NCBI RefSeq assembly: GCF_001613505.1
Contig: NZ_BDCM01000006.1
Location: 529,402-593,401 of the forward strand
Reading direction: 5' to 3'
From: Nocardia mikamii NBRC 108933
GTDB lineage: Bacteria; Actinomycetota; Actinomycetes; Mycobacteriales; Mycobacteriaceae
DNA: 64,000 nucleotides
In this document: positions 20,765-32,271 of the stretch, one piece after another
How the letters are laid out: every line of letters starts with the position of its first letter
Numbering within the stretch: position 1 is the stretch's first letter
Notes under the pieces: generated by a model
What the model was told of the DNA's origin: nothing
The model's database searches: none
Seen by the model: the letters and a program-made list of their open reading frames with translations, nothing else
Position numbers and translations under genes: made by a program

Positions 20765-21297
20765 GGGGTCAGTCCTCTCCGAGTACGGCCGGGCCTACGG
20801 GTGTGCCACGAGCTCGGCGCAGGTCCGGCCGCGTCGCGCGCGCCGGCTGCGCTTCCGCAGCGGCGGGACCACGCCCGTCGGCTTCACCCGTGAACATTAC
20901 GGCACGAGGATGCGCCGTTCCGGCGCGGGTGAACCGGGCCCGGGGCGTGCGCGCGCCCGGGATCGCGCCGTCGCTGTGGCCGGACAGCCGGTTGGGCGTG
21001 AGCTCCATGGAACTCCCGGCTGAGCCGGACCGCACGCGCATACCGACGTCCGAGGTCGCCGGGGCCATGACCGTGCGCATGTGCCGGTCACCTCATCTGT
21101 GACCGGGGGATCATCCGGTGTGGGACGACCGCGCGGTGGCGGAAAAGCACTGCGGTTGCGAAACGCGTTGAGGCATAGGTAGTCTGCTTGCAATCCAGAT
21201 GGGCTCTCCAGAAGTATGGCCGTAGTGCGGGAGCCCCGCCTCATGAGGCGCGGAGTGGGCGGCGTTGATTTGTCGAACCCACATTCGGAGGATTCTC
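20765..21297. other. Intergenic region between ABC-F and LLM genes
   Basis: A 533-bp gap between divergent genes. It contains a perfect 14-bp palindrome at 21237-21250 and a GGAGG ribosome-binding site for the LLM gene. Several frames are open but none has a ribosome-binding site or protein-like composition. I see no RNA gene. Confidence 0.45.
21237..21250. promoter_or_regulatory. 14-bp palindrome upstream of the LLM oxidoreductase
   Basis: CGCCTCATGAGGCG is a perfect palindrome 47 bp before the ATG at 21298. It may be an operator or a 5' UTR hairpin. No regulator gene is adjacent. Confidence 0.35.
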
Positions 21298-22254
21298 ATG
21301 ACCGACTCGTCATCTGCCATCGCTGCGTCGTCATCCGTGTCGGCGTCGCACGACCGTGCCGCCGTAAGTTCCGGGCTGCCGGACGCGATGCGCGCGGCCC
21401 ACGGCGTCAAGGTCGGCATCGGGCTGCCGATCGCCGACCCACCGTCACTCGTCGAATGGGCCGAACGGGCCGAATCGGGCCCGTTCTCCACTCTCGGACT
21501 GCTCGACCGACTGGTCTACGACAATCCGGAACCCCTTGTCACACTTGCCCTTCTGGCCGGCGCGACGCAGCGGATCCGATTGCAGACCGAGGTACTCATC
21601 GCGCCGCTGCGCGAGACGGCGCTGCTCGCGAAACAAACCGCCACCCTCGACCGGCTTTCGGGCGGCCGGTTCACCCTGGGTCTCGGTGTCGGCGGCCGTG
21701 CCGACGATCATGAGGCATCCGGCACCGAATTGCGCACGCGCGGAAAGCGATTGGACGAGCAGGTCGCGACGATGCGCAGGCTCTGGTCCGGCGAACCCTA
21801 CAGCGAGAGCTGCCCGGCGATCGGCCCGCGGCCGCAGACCCCCGGTGGCCCGGAGTTGCTGTTCGGCGGGTTCCGGACTGCCGCCTTGGAACGCGTCGCG
21901 CGCTGGGGCGGCGGATTCCTGGCCGCCGCCGCACCGTCGTGGGCGCCGGGCCTGTTCGAGACCGTGCATCGCTTCTGGCGCGAATATGATCGCCCGGGCG
22001 AACCTCGCATCGTCGCGCAGGTCAACGCCGCCCTCGGCTCGGACGCGGTGATCGACGAGGCACGCTCGGCCATCACCGCCTACTACGAATTCAGCGGCCG
22101 CGCCGAGTTCATGGTCGAGGGCATGATCACCACACCGGACCAGATCCGCACTGTCACAAAGCAATTCGCCGATCTCGGCGCCGACGAAGTGATCTTCTAC
22201 TGCTACGGGCGAGACCCGGAACAGGTCGACCGCCTCGCCGACGCTCTCGGCTGA
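21298..22254 (+). CDS. LLM class flavin-dependent oxidoreductase
   Basis: A 318-residue luciferase-like monooxygenase fold protein. Supporting features are KVGIGLPIADPPSLVEWAE, QTEVLIAPLRETALLAKQTA and the flavin-site-like GGRFTLGLGVGGR. It could use FMN or F420; sequence alone does not decide. The ATG follows GGAGG. It converges on ispE and is not obviously part of an operon. Confidence 0.88.
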   Translation: MTDSSSAIAASSSVSASHDRAAVSSGLPDAMRAAHGVKVGIGLPIADPPSLVEWAERAESGPFSTLGLLDRLVYDNPEPLVTLALLAGATQRIRLQTEVLIAPLRETALLAKQTATLDRLSGGRFTLGLGVGGRADDHEASGTELRTRGKRLDEQVATMRRLWSGEPYSESCPAIGPRPQTPGGPELLFGGFRTAALERVARWGGGFLAAAAPSWAPGLFETVHRFWREYDRPGEPRIVAQVNAALGSDAVIDEARSAITAYYEFSGRAEFMVEGMITTPDQIRTVTKQFADLGADEVIFYCYGRDPEQVDRLADALG

Positions 22255-22291
22255 ACGCCGGCACGGCGACAGGGCCGGGCGAGATCTGCCG

Positions 22292-23218
22292 TCAGTGACG
22301 CCCGTCGGCCAATACGCGCGCACCCGGCACCGGCCCGGTCGCGGTGCGGACGCTGCGGCACACGCCCGCGCCGGAGAGTTCGGCCGATACGGCCACCGCA
22401 TCGGCTTCGCCGGCGCAGAGGAAGGCGCAGGTGGGCCCCGAACCGGAGACGATTCCGGCGAGGGCGCCCGCCTCGACGCCGGCCCGCAGGGTGCGGCGCA
22501 GCGCCGGATTCAGCGACAAGGCGGCGGCCTGCAGATCGTTGCCGAGCAAGGGTGCCAGCTGGGTGGCGTCTCCGGAGGCCAAGGCTTGCAACAGTTCCTG
22601 CGGATCGCCGAGGCGCCGCGGTTGGCCGTTCTCACGCAGCCGGTCCAGTTCGCCGAATACCTTCGGCGTCGACAACCCCTCCTTCGCCAGCGCCAGAACC
22701 CAGTGAAAGGTGTTGCGCGACAACACCGGAAGCAGTTTCTCGCCACGGCCGCGCCCCAGTGCGGTGCCGCCGTGCAGGGCGAAGGGCACATCGCTGCCGA
22801 GTTCGGCCGCGACATCGGCCAATTCGTCGCGCGACATCTCCAGACTCCACAACTCGTTGAGTCCGACCAGCGTCGCCGCGGCATCCGCGCTGCCGCCGGC
22901 CATCCCCCCGGCCACCGGAATGCCCTTCTCGATCTCGATCTCCACCAGCGGAGCGCGGCCGGCCAGATGTCCGAGCCGGACCGCCGCCTGCCATACCAGG
23001 TTCGTACGATCGGTCGGCACCTGTGCGGCGCCCTCTCCGTGCACGCTCACGGCCAGCGATCCGGCCGGGGCGATCCGCACGTCGTCGGCGAGCGACAGCG
23101 CCTGGAAGACCGTGGTCAGTTCGTGGTATCCGTCGCTACGCAAGTCATCGACCCCTAGATGAAGGTTCACCTTGGAGGGGGCGCGCACAACCACGGAACT
23201 GGGTACTACAGACAGCAC
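22292..23218 (-). CDS. ispE: 4-diphosphocytidyl-2-C-methyl-D-erythritol kinase
   Basis: IspE (308 aa) phosphorylates CDP-methylerythritol in the MEP isoprenoid pathway. It is a GHMP kinase with [11 protein letters not shown] at the N-terminus, the ATP loop [16 protein letters not shown] near residue 105, and [13 protein letters not shown] near the C-terminus. The GTG at 23218 has no Shine-Dalgarno sequence, but TAACCT on the minus strand ends exactly seven bases upstream, predicting a leaderless mRNA. In M. tuberculosis ispE directly follows ksgA; here about 6.9 kb separates them. Confidence 0.95.
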   Translation of the reverse strand: MLSVVPSSVVVRAPSKVNLHLGVDDLRSDGYHELTTVFQALSLADDVRIAPAGSLAVSVHGEGAAQVPTDRTNLVWQAAVRLGHLAGRAPLVEIEIEKGIPVAGGMAGGSADAAATLVGLNELWSLEMSRDELADVAAELGSDVPFALHGGTALGRGRGEKLLPVLSRNTFHWVLALAKEGLSTPKVFGELDRLRENGQPRRLGDPQELLQALASGDATQLAPLLGNDLQAAALSLNPALRRTLRAGVEAGALAGIVSGSGPTCAFLCAGEADAVAVSAELSGAGVCRSVRTATGPVPGARVLADGRH

Positions 23219-23224
23219 GGGGCT

Positions 23225-23230
23225 AGGTTA
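23225..23230 (-). promoter_or_regulatory. -10 hexamer of a predicted leaderless ispE mRNA
   Basis: On the minus strand TAACCT is followed by six bases and then the GTG of ispE. This gives ispE its own promoter, consistent with separation from ksgA by the inserted genes. Confidence 0.55.
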
Positions 23231-23429
23231 TCCGTCCGCGCGGCAAACGGTCGGTTTGCCGCGCGACGCGGGGCTCCCGCGGCTGGGGACTCACCGGTGC
23301 CGGGTGGCCGCCGCGGACCGGCGGCGCCGGGCCACACGCCGATGAGAGGCCCGCTACCAGGGCAGACGGGTTTCGCCGGAGATGCGCGTCACCGCGGCCG
23401 AAATTCCTCGCCCTCACCCTTGCATCGGG

Positions 23430-23484
23430 TACCCATGGGGGGTATGTTCAGTGGTGTCAGGGGATACCCCCGCACCGTATAAGA
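23430..23484 (+). promoter_or_regulatory. Copper operon promoter with CsoR-like boxes
   Basis: TACCC-AT-GGGGGGTA (23430-23444) and GGGGATACCCC (23460-23470) resemble the G/C-tract dyads bound by the copper-sensing repressor CsoR. TATAAG (23479-23484) can serve as the -10 element for copZ. No csoR gene is visible in the window, so the regulator must be encoded elsewhere or be of another type. Confidence 0.5.
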
Positions 23485-23503
23485 GCGAGCGAAGGAAGCG
23501 ATC

Positions 23504-23710
23504 ATGGCTACCAGCACCTACACCGTCACCGGGATGACCTGCGGCCACTGCGTGGCGTCGGTGCAGAAGGAGATCGGCAAGATCGACGGTGTCACCAGTG
23601 TCGACGTAGACCTCGCCTCCGGCCGCGTCCAGGTCGAATCCGCCGCACCGCTGACGGACGCCGAGGTCGTCGCCGCCGTCGACGAGGCGGGATATCAGGT
23701 GGCGAGCTGA
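23504..23710 (+). CDS. copZ: Copper chaperone, heavy-metal-associated domain
   Basis: A 68-residue single HMA domain protein with the metal-binding GMTCGHCVASV motif at residues 10-20 and the ferredoxin-like beta-alpha-beta pattern. It should carry Cu(I) to the ATPase encoded two genes downstream. AAGGAAG precedes the ATG, and the next gene begins immediately after the TGA, so it is the first gene of a three-gene operon. Confidence 0.93.
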   Translation: MATSTYTVTGMTCGHCVASVQKEIGKIDGVTSVDVDLASGRVQVESAAPLTDAEVVAAVDEAGYQVAS

Positions 23711-24588
23711 ATGAACGACAGACTGAAGTTCGCGGCATTCGGCGGCGGACTGGTCGTGTTGTTCGGGGCCGCGCTCGGCATCGGCGCCCTGGTGGGCGAT
23801 CCGGCCGAGCCGGCCCCCGGCCACGGCACCGGACTCCAGGCCACTCAGGAGGGTTACACCCTTTCCGAGGTGGCCGCACCGACCGATCCTCGAACCCCCG
23901 GCACCCTCCGATTCCGGATCACCGGCCCCGACGGCGCACCGGTCACCCGATACACCGATCTGCACGAGCGGGACCTGCATCTGATCGCGGTCCGCTCCGA
24001 TGCCACCGAATACCGGCACGTGCACCCGGTCCGCGACGACACCGGCACCTGGTCGATCGATTGGCAGTGGGCCCAGCCGGGCACCTACCGCATCTTCGCC
24101 GATTCCCGGCCCGCCACCGCACCGGATGAACTGGTGCTCAGCCGCACGGTCACCGTGGCCGGCGCGACCGCCGATCGGCCCCTGCCGCCCGCATCTCGCA
24201 CCACCAGCGTCGACGGCTACCAGGTCCGCATGGACGGCGATCTGTCGACCGGCGGCGGCGAGGTGGGATTCACCGTCACCCGCGACGGACGGCCGGTCAC
24301 CGATCTGCAACCCTATCTGGGTGCCTACGGGCATCTGGTCGCACTGCGCGGGAACGATCTGTCCTACCTTCATGTTCATCCCGAAGGAGAGGTCGGTTCG
24401 ACTCCCGCCGGGCCGCGGGTCGCCTTCCATGCCCAAGCGCCCAGCACCGGCGCCTTCCGGCTCTACCTGGACTTCGCCCACGGTGGCGCGGTGCACACGG
24501 CGGAATTCACCGCCGAGGCGGTAGCCGGGCAGCAGAGCGGGCACCACGACACCGAGCACGACAACGGACAGCACGGAGGAGGTCACCA

Positions 24589-24592
<4 letters not shown>
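23711..24592 (+). CDS. Membrane-anchored His-tailed protein of the copper operon
   Basis: A 293-residue protein with one N-terminal membrane segment ([19 protein letters not shown]), then an exported part with two similar beta-rich halves. Each half contains an HVHP-like element (EYRHVHPV and SYLHVHPEG). The C-terminus ends in a His cluster ([17 protein letters not shown]). The position between copZ and copA and the His and Met/His-type elements suggest extracytoplasmic copper binding. The ATGA at 24589 overlaps copA. Confidence 0.75.
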
Positions 24593-26826
<2,234 letters not shown>

Positions 26827-26833
26827 ACGAATC

Positions 26834-26871
26834 CGCCGAATGTCCCGTCCGATCGGACGGGACATTCGGCG
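26834..26871. terminator. 38-bp perfect palindrome after copA
   Basis: Each arm is 19 bases (left arm CGCCGAATGTCCCGTCCGA) with no loop bases between them. It starts eight bases after the copA stop. As RNA it would form a very stable hairpin, so intrinsic termination without a U-tract is the simplest reading. A protein-binding role is possible. Confidence 0.65.
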
Positions 26872-26971
26872 TTCCCGCGCCGGTCCGCCATACTTTCCGT
26901 CCGAAGAGATGAATGCGCCGCCGCGTCGGCCGGATACCCGACGCCGCGCACGAGGACAAGGCAGGGACCAC

Positions 26972-27379
26972 ATGAGCATCCTGTTCGGGATCGGTTTGGT
27001 GATCTGGTTCGTCAGCATCGCCGCGATGTTTCTCGCTCGCGCTCTCGACGACCTCAGACAGCAGGCCTTCCGAGCGAGCCTGGGAATGTGCGCGCTGGGG
27101 TCGCTCCTGCTCGCCATCGGCACGCCGTTCGTCAGCGGCAATTCGATAGATAAGAACATCCTGGTCAGCGGCGGATTCGTCGTGATGGCGACCCTGTGCG
27201 CCTACTCGGTGGTGATCACCCGCCACCGCCCCGCCACTCCCCCGATACCGCTGCCGATCCCGTTCACCCCGCCGAGCGACAACCCCGCCGCCACCGCCGC
27301 GCCGGCACCCCGGTCACAAGACTTGCCGACCCGCACACCGACCACAGACTCCCGCCCACACGATCCGAGTCGCATGTGA
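26972..27379 (+). CDS. Small three-span membrane protein, unknown
   Basis: A 135-residue protein with three hydrophobic segments (residues about 3-22, 38-56 and 68-86) and a Pro/Thr-rich cytoplasmic or exported tail of about 45 residues. I do not recognise the family. The ATG at 26972 gives the first membrane span at the N-terminus. It lies behind the copA palindrome, so it probably has its own promoter and may not belong to the copper operon. Confidence 0.55.
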   Translation: MSILFGIGLVIWFVSIAAMFLARALDDLRQQAFRASLGMCALGSLLLAIGTPFVSGNSIDKNILVSGGFVVMATLCAYSVVITRHRPATPPIPLPIPFTPPSDNPAATAAPAPRSQDLPTRTPTTDSRPHDPSRM

Positions 27380-27413
27380 CCACCACACCTTTGCCCGGGT
27401 CCGCTGCCTGACC

Positions 27414-27444
27414 TTGACGTTAACCGCGGTTCAGGTTTTAGCTT
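27414..27444 (+). promoter_or_regulatory. MerR-type promoter of the VOC gene
   Basis: TTGACG (27414-27419) and TAGCTT (27439-27444) are separated by 19 bp, the stretched spacer characteristic of MerR-family-activated promoters. The spacer contains AACCGCGGTT, a 10-bp palindrome near its centre. No MerR gene is adjacent; the only MerR-family gene in the window is soxR at 42056. Confidence 0.6.
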
Positions 27445-27478
27445 CGGAGGCGACCGTTTCCCACCGAAGGGCGCCGCG

Positions 27479-28180
27479 ATGAAGATCCTCGAAGTCGAGC
27501 TCACCACAACACATCTCGCCGCCACAGCGGAGTTCTACCGCGACGTGCTCGAGCTTCCGCTCATCGCGCAGCCTGACGGTGTTGTCGTCGAGATCGGCTC
27601 CAGCAGATTGAGGGTGACCGCGGGCGCTGCCTTCGACGGCGTGCACCATCTCGCGTTCGGCATCTCGCCACACGACTTCGACCTGGCCCGCCGTTGGTTG
27701 CGGCAGCGGACCGAATTGCTCACGGTCGGCGGCTCCGACATCATCGACGGCCCGGAAGGATGGGATTCCCGATCGCTGTATTTCCGGGGGCCGGACGGAA
27801 TTCTGCTGGAACTGATTGCGCGCCAGGCCGATCGAGCGACCCCGGGCAGCCCGGGCGAACCCCCGCGCCTGTTGTCGGTCAGCGAGGTCGGCATCGGCGT
27901 GCCGGACGTCCGCCGGGCCGTACGCCACCTCGCCGAGGCCTTCGAACTCCCGCCCTTCCCGCCACAACTGTCCGAATTCGCCCCGATCGGCAGCCACGAC
28001 GGGCTGCTCATCCTGGCACGGTCGGGCCGAATCTGGTTCCCCACAGAGGAAGACATCCCCGCCACCGGACCGGTATCGGTCCGCATCGAATCCGCCGGCC
28101 ACAGCGAAAAGATCGCTCTGACCGACGAAGCCGTCGTCCAGTGCGCTCAGACACACCCTGCATTCAATACGTACGGATAG
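27479..28180 (+). CDS. VOC (glyoxalase/dioxygenase) superfamily protein
   Basis: A 233-residue protein with a clear first VOC module: MKILEVELTTTHLAATAEFY at the start and SLYFRGPDGILLELI near residue 105. A second, more divergent module follows from VSEVGIGVPDVRRAVRHL. Candidate metal ligands are a His near VHHLAFGIS and Glu in LLELI. Substrate is unknown. It is preceded by a MerR-type promoter. Its 3' end overlaps the convergent gene at 28147 by 34 bp. Confidence 0.82.
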   Translation: MKILEVELTTTHLAATAEFYRDVLELPLIAQPDGVVVEIGSSRLRVTAGAAFDGVHHLAFGISPHDFDLARRWLRQRTELLTVGGSDIIDGPEGWDSRSLYFRGPDGILLELIARQADRATPGSPGEPPRLLSVSEVGIGVPDVRRAVRHLAEAFELPPFPPQLSEFAPIGSHDGLLILARSGRIWFPTEEDIPATGPVSVRIESAGHSEKIALTDEAVVQCAQTHPAFNTYG

Positions 28181-28494
28181 ACCTTGCCGTCGAATCCGTG
28201 CACGTACAACACCCACGGTTCAGAATCACAACGCCGCGATGATTCCTCGATCCGGAACGGAAGCGGCCACCGGCGCCCGCTATCGAGCGGTTTTCCGTAC
28301 CTGTTCTGCAGTTTGTCGAGCTCGGCGCTGTCGGCCGGCGCGGCAACGCGACCGTAGTCGGTGCCGTCGATACGAGGCGGAGGCGTGAACATCCATGTCC
28401 ACGCCTCGTACCGGACCGTGGAGTAATAGAAGTCCACCGCACCGAGGACGACGACGACGGCCACGCAAACAGCAAACACCAAATTCCGACGCAT
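28147..28494 (-). CDS. Small membrane-anchored exported protein, possible immunity partner
   Basis: A 115-residue protein with one N-terminal membrane segment (NLVFAVCVAVVVVLGAVDFYY) and an extracytoplasmic domain with two cysteines (RRCDSEPW and LNAGCV) that could form a disulfide. I do not recognise a family. It starts 12 bp after the amidase gene in the same direction. By position and topology it could protect the cell envelope from that enzyme, but this is inference. Confidence 0.55.
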   Translation of the reverse strand: MRRNLVFAVCVAVVVVLGAVDFYYSTVRYEAWTWMFTPPPRIDGTDYGRVAAPADSAELDKLQNRYGKPLDSGRRWPLPFRIEESSRRCDSEPWVLYVHGFDGKVYPYVLNAGCV

Positions 28495-28506
28495 ACCGAT
28501 TCGCCT

Positions 28507-29673
28507 TCAGTCTCCGGGATAGTTGACTTTGATCATGTGATATTTGACCGGGAACGACGTCCAATCGCCCTGCTGCAACGACCAGGCGACCTGCTTGTTC
28601 TCGTGCGAGTGGTAGTCGACGACATCGGCCATCACCGTTTGACCGTTGGGCAAAGTGACAGGCTTCTGTCCCACATATATGACGGTGTGGTTGATCTGTC
28701 CCGAGTGTTCGCCACTACTCAGCTCGTACTGGACGATGTCGCCCGGCTTCAAACCGGCATGACTGAGCGCCAGCGGGTCGGCCTGCGAGGTTGTCGAATC
28801 GATGGTGCCGGTCTGTACCTCCGTGCCACTGGGCGTGCCCGGTGCCGGATTGTTTCGCAGAAGATAGTCGTGGAGATTAGGGGCGCCGCTCCATGAATAC
28901 GAATTGTCATCAGGCATATCGTCGTGGTGGTTGTAGTACCATCGGCCGGATTCGTCGTGGTGCATGTACGGCACCCCACCGTCGCCTTCGTCCTTGAACC
29001 CACCGGCACGCAAACACTGCGAAACGAAGTTCGTGCAGTCGGCGTCGCCGTGGTTGTCATACTCCGGATTACGGCCCAGCGCCCATTGATTCGCGTAGGC
29101 GACGGCTGCTGCCCGTTCCGGTGAGAGGCCTCCGCCCGCAATCGCTGCGTCCTGCGAGTTGGCCAGAGGAACCATCTTGCGGATCTCGTCGATTGCGGCT
29201 TCGATCTTCGGCTTCCACTGCGCATCGGCATTCGCGATCGTGGTCGCGTATCCCACGAGAGTCCGGCTGATCTCGGCAGCGTCATCCTCGTCTGCCATGT
29301 TGTGAACGGTCCACGCTGCGTCGTTTCCGATCACGACGGGCTCGACCTCGTACAGCCGTACCAACGACTTGATTTGCGCGACCGGGTATTCGATCGCTTG
29401 ATAGACCTTCTTGTACACGTCTTCCAGGTCGTAGTACGCGGTCGCCACCGCACGCATTTCGCGCTGTTCGCGATCTGCCCGATCGTCGGCTGCGTTCTTG
29501 GCGTCACCCGACCAACGCAGATCATCGTGGATCGTGGTGTGGACGGTGTCCGATGCCGTCTTGATCGAATCAGCGATAGCGGCGGCGTTGGCGGCGACGG
29601 TCTGCAGGCCTTCGATATCCCAGGACGTGACCTGATCCCGCGTGGGAAGCGTCGGCTCGCCCGGCTGGCTCAT
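28507..29673 (-). CDS. WXG-like N-terminus fused to a putative amidase domain
   Basis: A 388-residue protein. The first 110 residues are helical with a WSGDAKNAA turn, like WXG100/LXG substrates of type VII secretion. From about residue 185 there is a putative amidase domain (Amidase_6 type): AVAYANQWALGRNPEYDNHG, DADCTNFVSQCLRAGG with the likely nucleophilic Cys, WYYNHH, INHTVIYVG with a His, and DYHSHENKQ. No Sec signal is present. It overlaps the upstream small gene by ATGA. A secreted cell-wall hydrolase or toxin is likely. Confidence 0.75.
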   Translation of the reverse strand: MSQPGEPTLPTRDQVTSWDIEGLQTVAANAAAIADSIKTASDTVHTTIHDDLRWSGDAKNAADDRADREQREMRAVATAYYDLEDVYKKVYQAIEYPVAQIKSLVRLYEVEPVVIGNDAAWTVHNMADEDDAAEISRTLVGYATTIANADAQWKPKIEAAIDEIRKMVPLANSQDAAIAGGGLSPERAAAVAYANQWALGRNPEYDNHGDADCTNFVSQCLRAGGFKDEGDGGVPYMHHDESGRWYYNHHDDMPDDNSYSWSGAPNLHDYLLRNNPAPGTPSGTEVQTGTIDSTTSQADPLALSHAGLKPGDIVQYELSSGEHSGQINHTVIYVGQKPVTLPNGQTVMADVVDYHSHENKQVAWSLQQGDWTSFPVKYHMIKVNYPGD

Positions 29674-29990
29674 CGCTGGGCCCCAGCGTGTGGATCTCCG
29701 GAATTCAGATCGCCGAGTTGGCTCAGACGCGCAGCGATATCGGTGTCCGTATCACTGTATTCGGTTGCCGAAATGCTCAGTACCAGAGAAATTTCCCGCA
29801 TCCGAGCTTGCAGGACAGCCTTCGCCTGCCGGCTGGCATTGTCTGCCGAGTCGAGCAAAGACGCAGCGGTGAGGCCTGTGAGGTGAGCGGCCGCTGCGTT
29901 GCCGCCCAAACGACACCAGTTGTCGACGTCGTCAGCGACCTTGTTGATCTTACCTGCGGCTTGACGCAGGCTTTCCGGGTCGACATCCAT
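29670..29990 (-). CDS. EspC-like type VII secretion-associated protein
   Basis: A 106-residue helical protein beginning MDVDPESLRQAAGKINKVAD and ending its helical part with SATEYSDTDTDIA. This is the pattern of the EspC/DUF2580 family of ESX-associated proteins. It has no signal peptide. Its stop overlaps the ATG of the WXG-like amidase gene, so the pair is probably co-translated and may be co-secreted. No ESX machinery is encoded in this window. Confidence 0.7.
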   Translation of the reverse strand: MDVDPESLRQAAGKINKVADDVDNWCRLGGNAAAAHLTGLTAASLLDSADNASRQAKAVLQARMREISLVLSISATEYSDTDTDIAARLSQLGDLNSGDPHAGAQR

Positions 29991-30091
29991 GACCCGCCCC
30001 CTTCGTGAGTATCGAACCGGCTGAATCTAGCACCGTCGGAGGGTGGCGCGGCCTCGTGCGCTCGACGCCCTCGCAGTCCGCTGCGAGCTGG

Positions 30092-30973
30092 TCACCCCTG
30101 CTCGGCGAGGCGTACGAAGGCTGCCGTGTCGAGCGTTTCCCCCCGCGCGGTAGGCGCGATTCCCGCCGCGACCAATCGCCGCTCCGCCTCGCCGGGCGAT
30201 CCGGCCCAGCCGGCGAGTGCGGCGCGTAATGTCTTGCGGCGCTGCGCGAATGCGGCGTCCACCACCGCGAACACCCGCTCGCGGTGGGCGGTGTCCAGCG
30301 ACCAGGGTGGTTCGGTGAATCGTTCGATGCGGACCAGTCCCGACTCCACCTGGGGGACCGGCCAGAACACCTGGCGGCCGACGGCTCCCGCGCGGCGGAC
30401 GGTGCCGAAGAAGCCGGCCTTCACGCTGGGGACGCCGTAGATGCGGGAGCCGGGTTCGGCGGAGAGGCGGTCGGCCACCTCGGCCTGCACCATCACCAAA
30501 GCCGTTCGGATGCTCGGCAATTCGGCGAGCAGGTGCAGCAGTACGGGTACCGCTACGTTGTAGGGCAGGTTCGCCACCAATGCTGTCGGCTCGCCCGGAA
30601 TATCGGCGGCCGACACGCGCAGCGCATCGCCGGGGACCACGGTCAGCCGGTCGGCGAGCTCGGGGGCGCGATCGGACACGGTTTCCGGAAGATGCTGTGC
30701 GAGAACCTGATCCAGTTCCACCGCGATCACCCGATCCACGACGTCGAGCAGCGCCAGTGTCAGCGACCCGAGCCCGGGGCCGACCTCGAGCACCACGTCG
30801 TCGCGTCCGACCCCGGCCGTCGCGACGATTCGCCGCACCGTGTTCGCGTCGTGCACGAAGTTCTGTCCGAGCTGTTTGGTCGGGCGCACGCCGAACCGCT
30901 CCGCCAGCACCCGCACTTCGGCGGGGCCGAGCAGTTCGGCCAGGCCACGGGCTTCGCTCACAGGTTCGGACAC
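30092..30973 (-). CDS. ksgA: 16S rRNA dimethyladenosine transferase KsgA
   Basis: KsgA (293 aa) dimethylates A1518 and A1519 of 16S rRNA. It contains [13 protein letters not shown], the SAM motif [14 protein letters not shown], and the catalytic [11 protein letters not shown]. The frame extends three codons to a TTG at 30982. The GTG at 30973 ([10 protein letters not shown]) gives the usual start, and TACCTT lies seven bases before it. It lies 22 bp after the lipase gene. ispE, its usual downstream neighbour, is displaced by an insertion. Confidence 0.94.
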   Translation of the reverse strand: MSEPVSEARGLAELLGPAEVRVLAERFGVRPTKQLGQNFVHDANTVRRIVATAGVGRDDVVLEVGPGLGSLTLALLDVVDRVIAVELDQVLAQHLPETVSDRAPELADRLTVVPGDALRVSAADIPGEPTALVANLPYNVAVPVLLHLLAELPSIRTALVMVQAEVADRLSAEPGSRIYGVPSVKAGFFGTVRRAGAVGRQVFWPVPQVESGLVRIERFTEPPWSLDTAHRERVFAVVDAAFAQRRKTLRAALAGWAGSPGEAERRLVAAGIAPTARGETLDTAAFVRLAEQG

Positions 30974-30995
30974 GCCCGACAAGGTATCAGTGCGG

Positions 30996-32180
30996 TCAGG
31001 GCACGTACGGCGTGGACTGCACCCGCGCGACGAACGCGTCCATCGCCGCCCACATCTGCGGATTCAGGTCGCAGTGCTGCCCGGTGCCGACCACCGACTG
31101 CGCATCCACGCCGTTCGCGGCCAGTTGGGCGGCCAGCGCGGCGTGCAGCGGCGACGGCACGGTGCGGTCGGTGGCGTTGAGCAGCAACAGAATCGGCGCG
31201 TCGTAGCCGCTCGTGGGCACGGCCAGATAGTCGGTGAGGGCGGCCGTGAACCGCGGATCACCCAGCGGTCGCGACAGCAGATCGCCGAGGGAGGCGCCGT
31301 TGACCTGTTCGATCATCCCGTCCAGGCACAGGGTGCCGATGCTGTCGAGCAGTTGGCGCCCACGCGGGCTCAGATAGCTGTCGACATCGACATCCGGCCG
31401 GGTCTCCCGCATCCCGACGAGCACCCCCGCGATGAAGGCGGTACTGCCGTCGCCGAGCTGCGGGATATTCCGCACCCACGGCCCGGCGACGGGCAGCACA
31501 TGTTCCAGATCCGATTCCGGGTCGACCGCGATGGTCCCGCGGAAGTCCAGCTCGGGCGCATAGCTCTGCTGGAGATGGCCCGTGCCCAGCGCGGCCTGAC
31601 CACCCTGCGACGCACCGACGGCGATCCACATGCGCGACAACTGCGGATAGGTCGCCCGCGCCGCCCGCAGCAGATCGATGGTGGCGGTCGCCTCGGACTG
31701 CCGCTCCAGATACGGATGCGGACCGGTGTCGAACGCGCCCAGCCCGAGATAGTCGGGCGCGACCACCGCGAATCCCTTGGACTGGAAGTACTGCATGATG
31801 CGGTCTTCCTTGGCGCGACCGGACGGGTAGGGCGCGGTACCCGGATTCGAGATGCCGCTGCAGCCCATGCCGAGTCCGCTCGTGCCGTGGTCGTAGGCGA
31901 CCACCGGCCAGCCACCCGCCGGCGGCTCACCCGGCGGGAGGAACACCGCACCGCTGGCCGGGACGGGCGCCCCCTGCGAAGTCGTCGTCCGGTAGTCGAG
32001 CAACGCCCCTCCGGTCATACCGTGCCAGCCGTCCGGCTGCGCGGTGACCGACATCGTCGTTCCGGTCGGCACGGCCGTGGCTTCCGGCACCGCGACGACC
32101 GAGGCGGCCGCCAGTGCGGTGAACAGGGCCGCGGCCAGGAGTGGCCGACGGATCCGGGCCGGACATTTCGACAACCGCAT
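30996..32180 (-). CDS. Secreted lipase/alpha-beta hydrolase (LIP family)
   Basis: A 394-residue protein with an N-terminal signal peptide ([20 protein letters not shown], then an Ala-rich cleavage region). It resembles the secretory lipase family: [15 protein letters not shown] oxyanion region, nucleophile elbow [10 protein letters not shown], acid region [14 protein letters not shown], and GTGQHCDLN with the catalytic His. The ATG at 32180 follows GAGGTGG. It probably acts on lipid esters outside the cell. It is divergent from the SDR gene. Confidence 0.85.
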   Translation of the reverse strand: MRLSKCPARIRRPLLAAALFTALAAASVVAVPEATAVPTGTTMSVTAQPDGWHGMTGGALLDYRTTTSQGAPVPASGAVFLPPGEPPAGGWPVVAYDHGTSGLGMGCSGISNPGTAPYPSGRAKEDRIMQYFQSKGFAVVAPDYLGLGAFDTGPHPYLERQSEATATIDLLRAARATYPQLSRMWIAVGASQGGQAALGTGHLQQSYAPELDFRGTIAVDPESDLEHVLPVAGPWVRNIPQLGDGSTAFIAGVLVGMRETRPDVDVDSYLSPRGRQLLDSIGTLCLDGMIEQVNGASLGDLLSRPLGDPRFTAALTDYLAVPTSGYDAPILLLLNATDRTVPSPLHAALAAQLAANGVDAQSVVGTGQHCDLNPQMWAAMDAFVARVQSTPYVP

Positions 32181-32271
32181 CAAGCCACCTCACATCGTCG
32201 GGGATCTGCTGATTTTACGGTGCGCACACCGCACGGTCCGGAAATCCCCAGGCCGGAGGCGTCACGGAGCG

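Noticed and set aside
20803..21102. A 99-codon frame in the ABC-F/LLM gap as a gene
   Set aside because: No ribosome-binding site, Arg/Pro/Ala-rich composition, and no recognisable motif.
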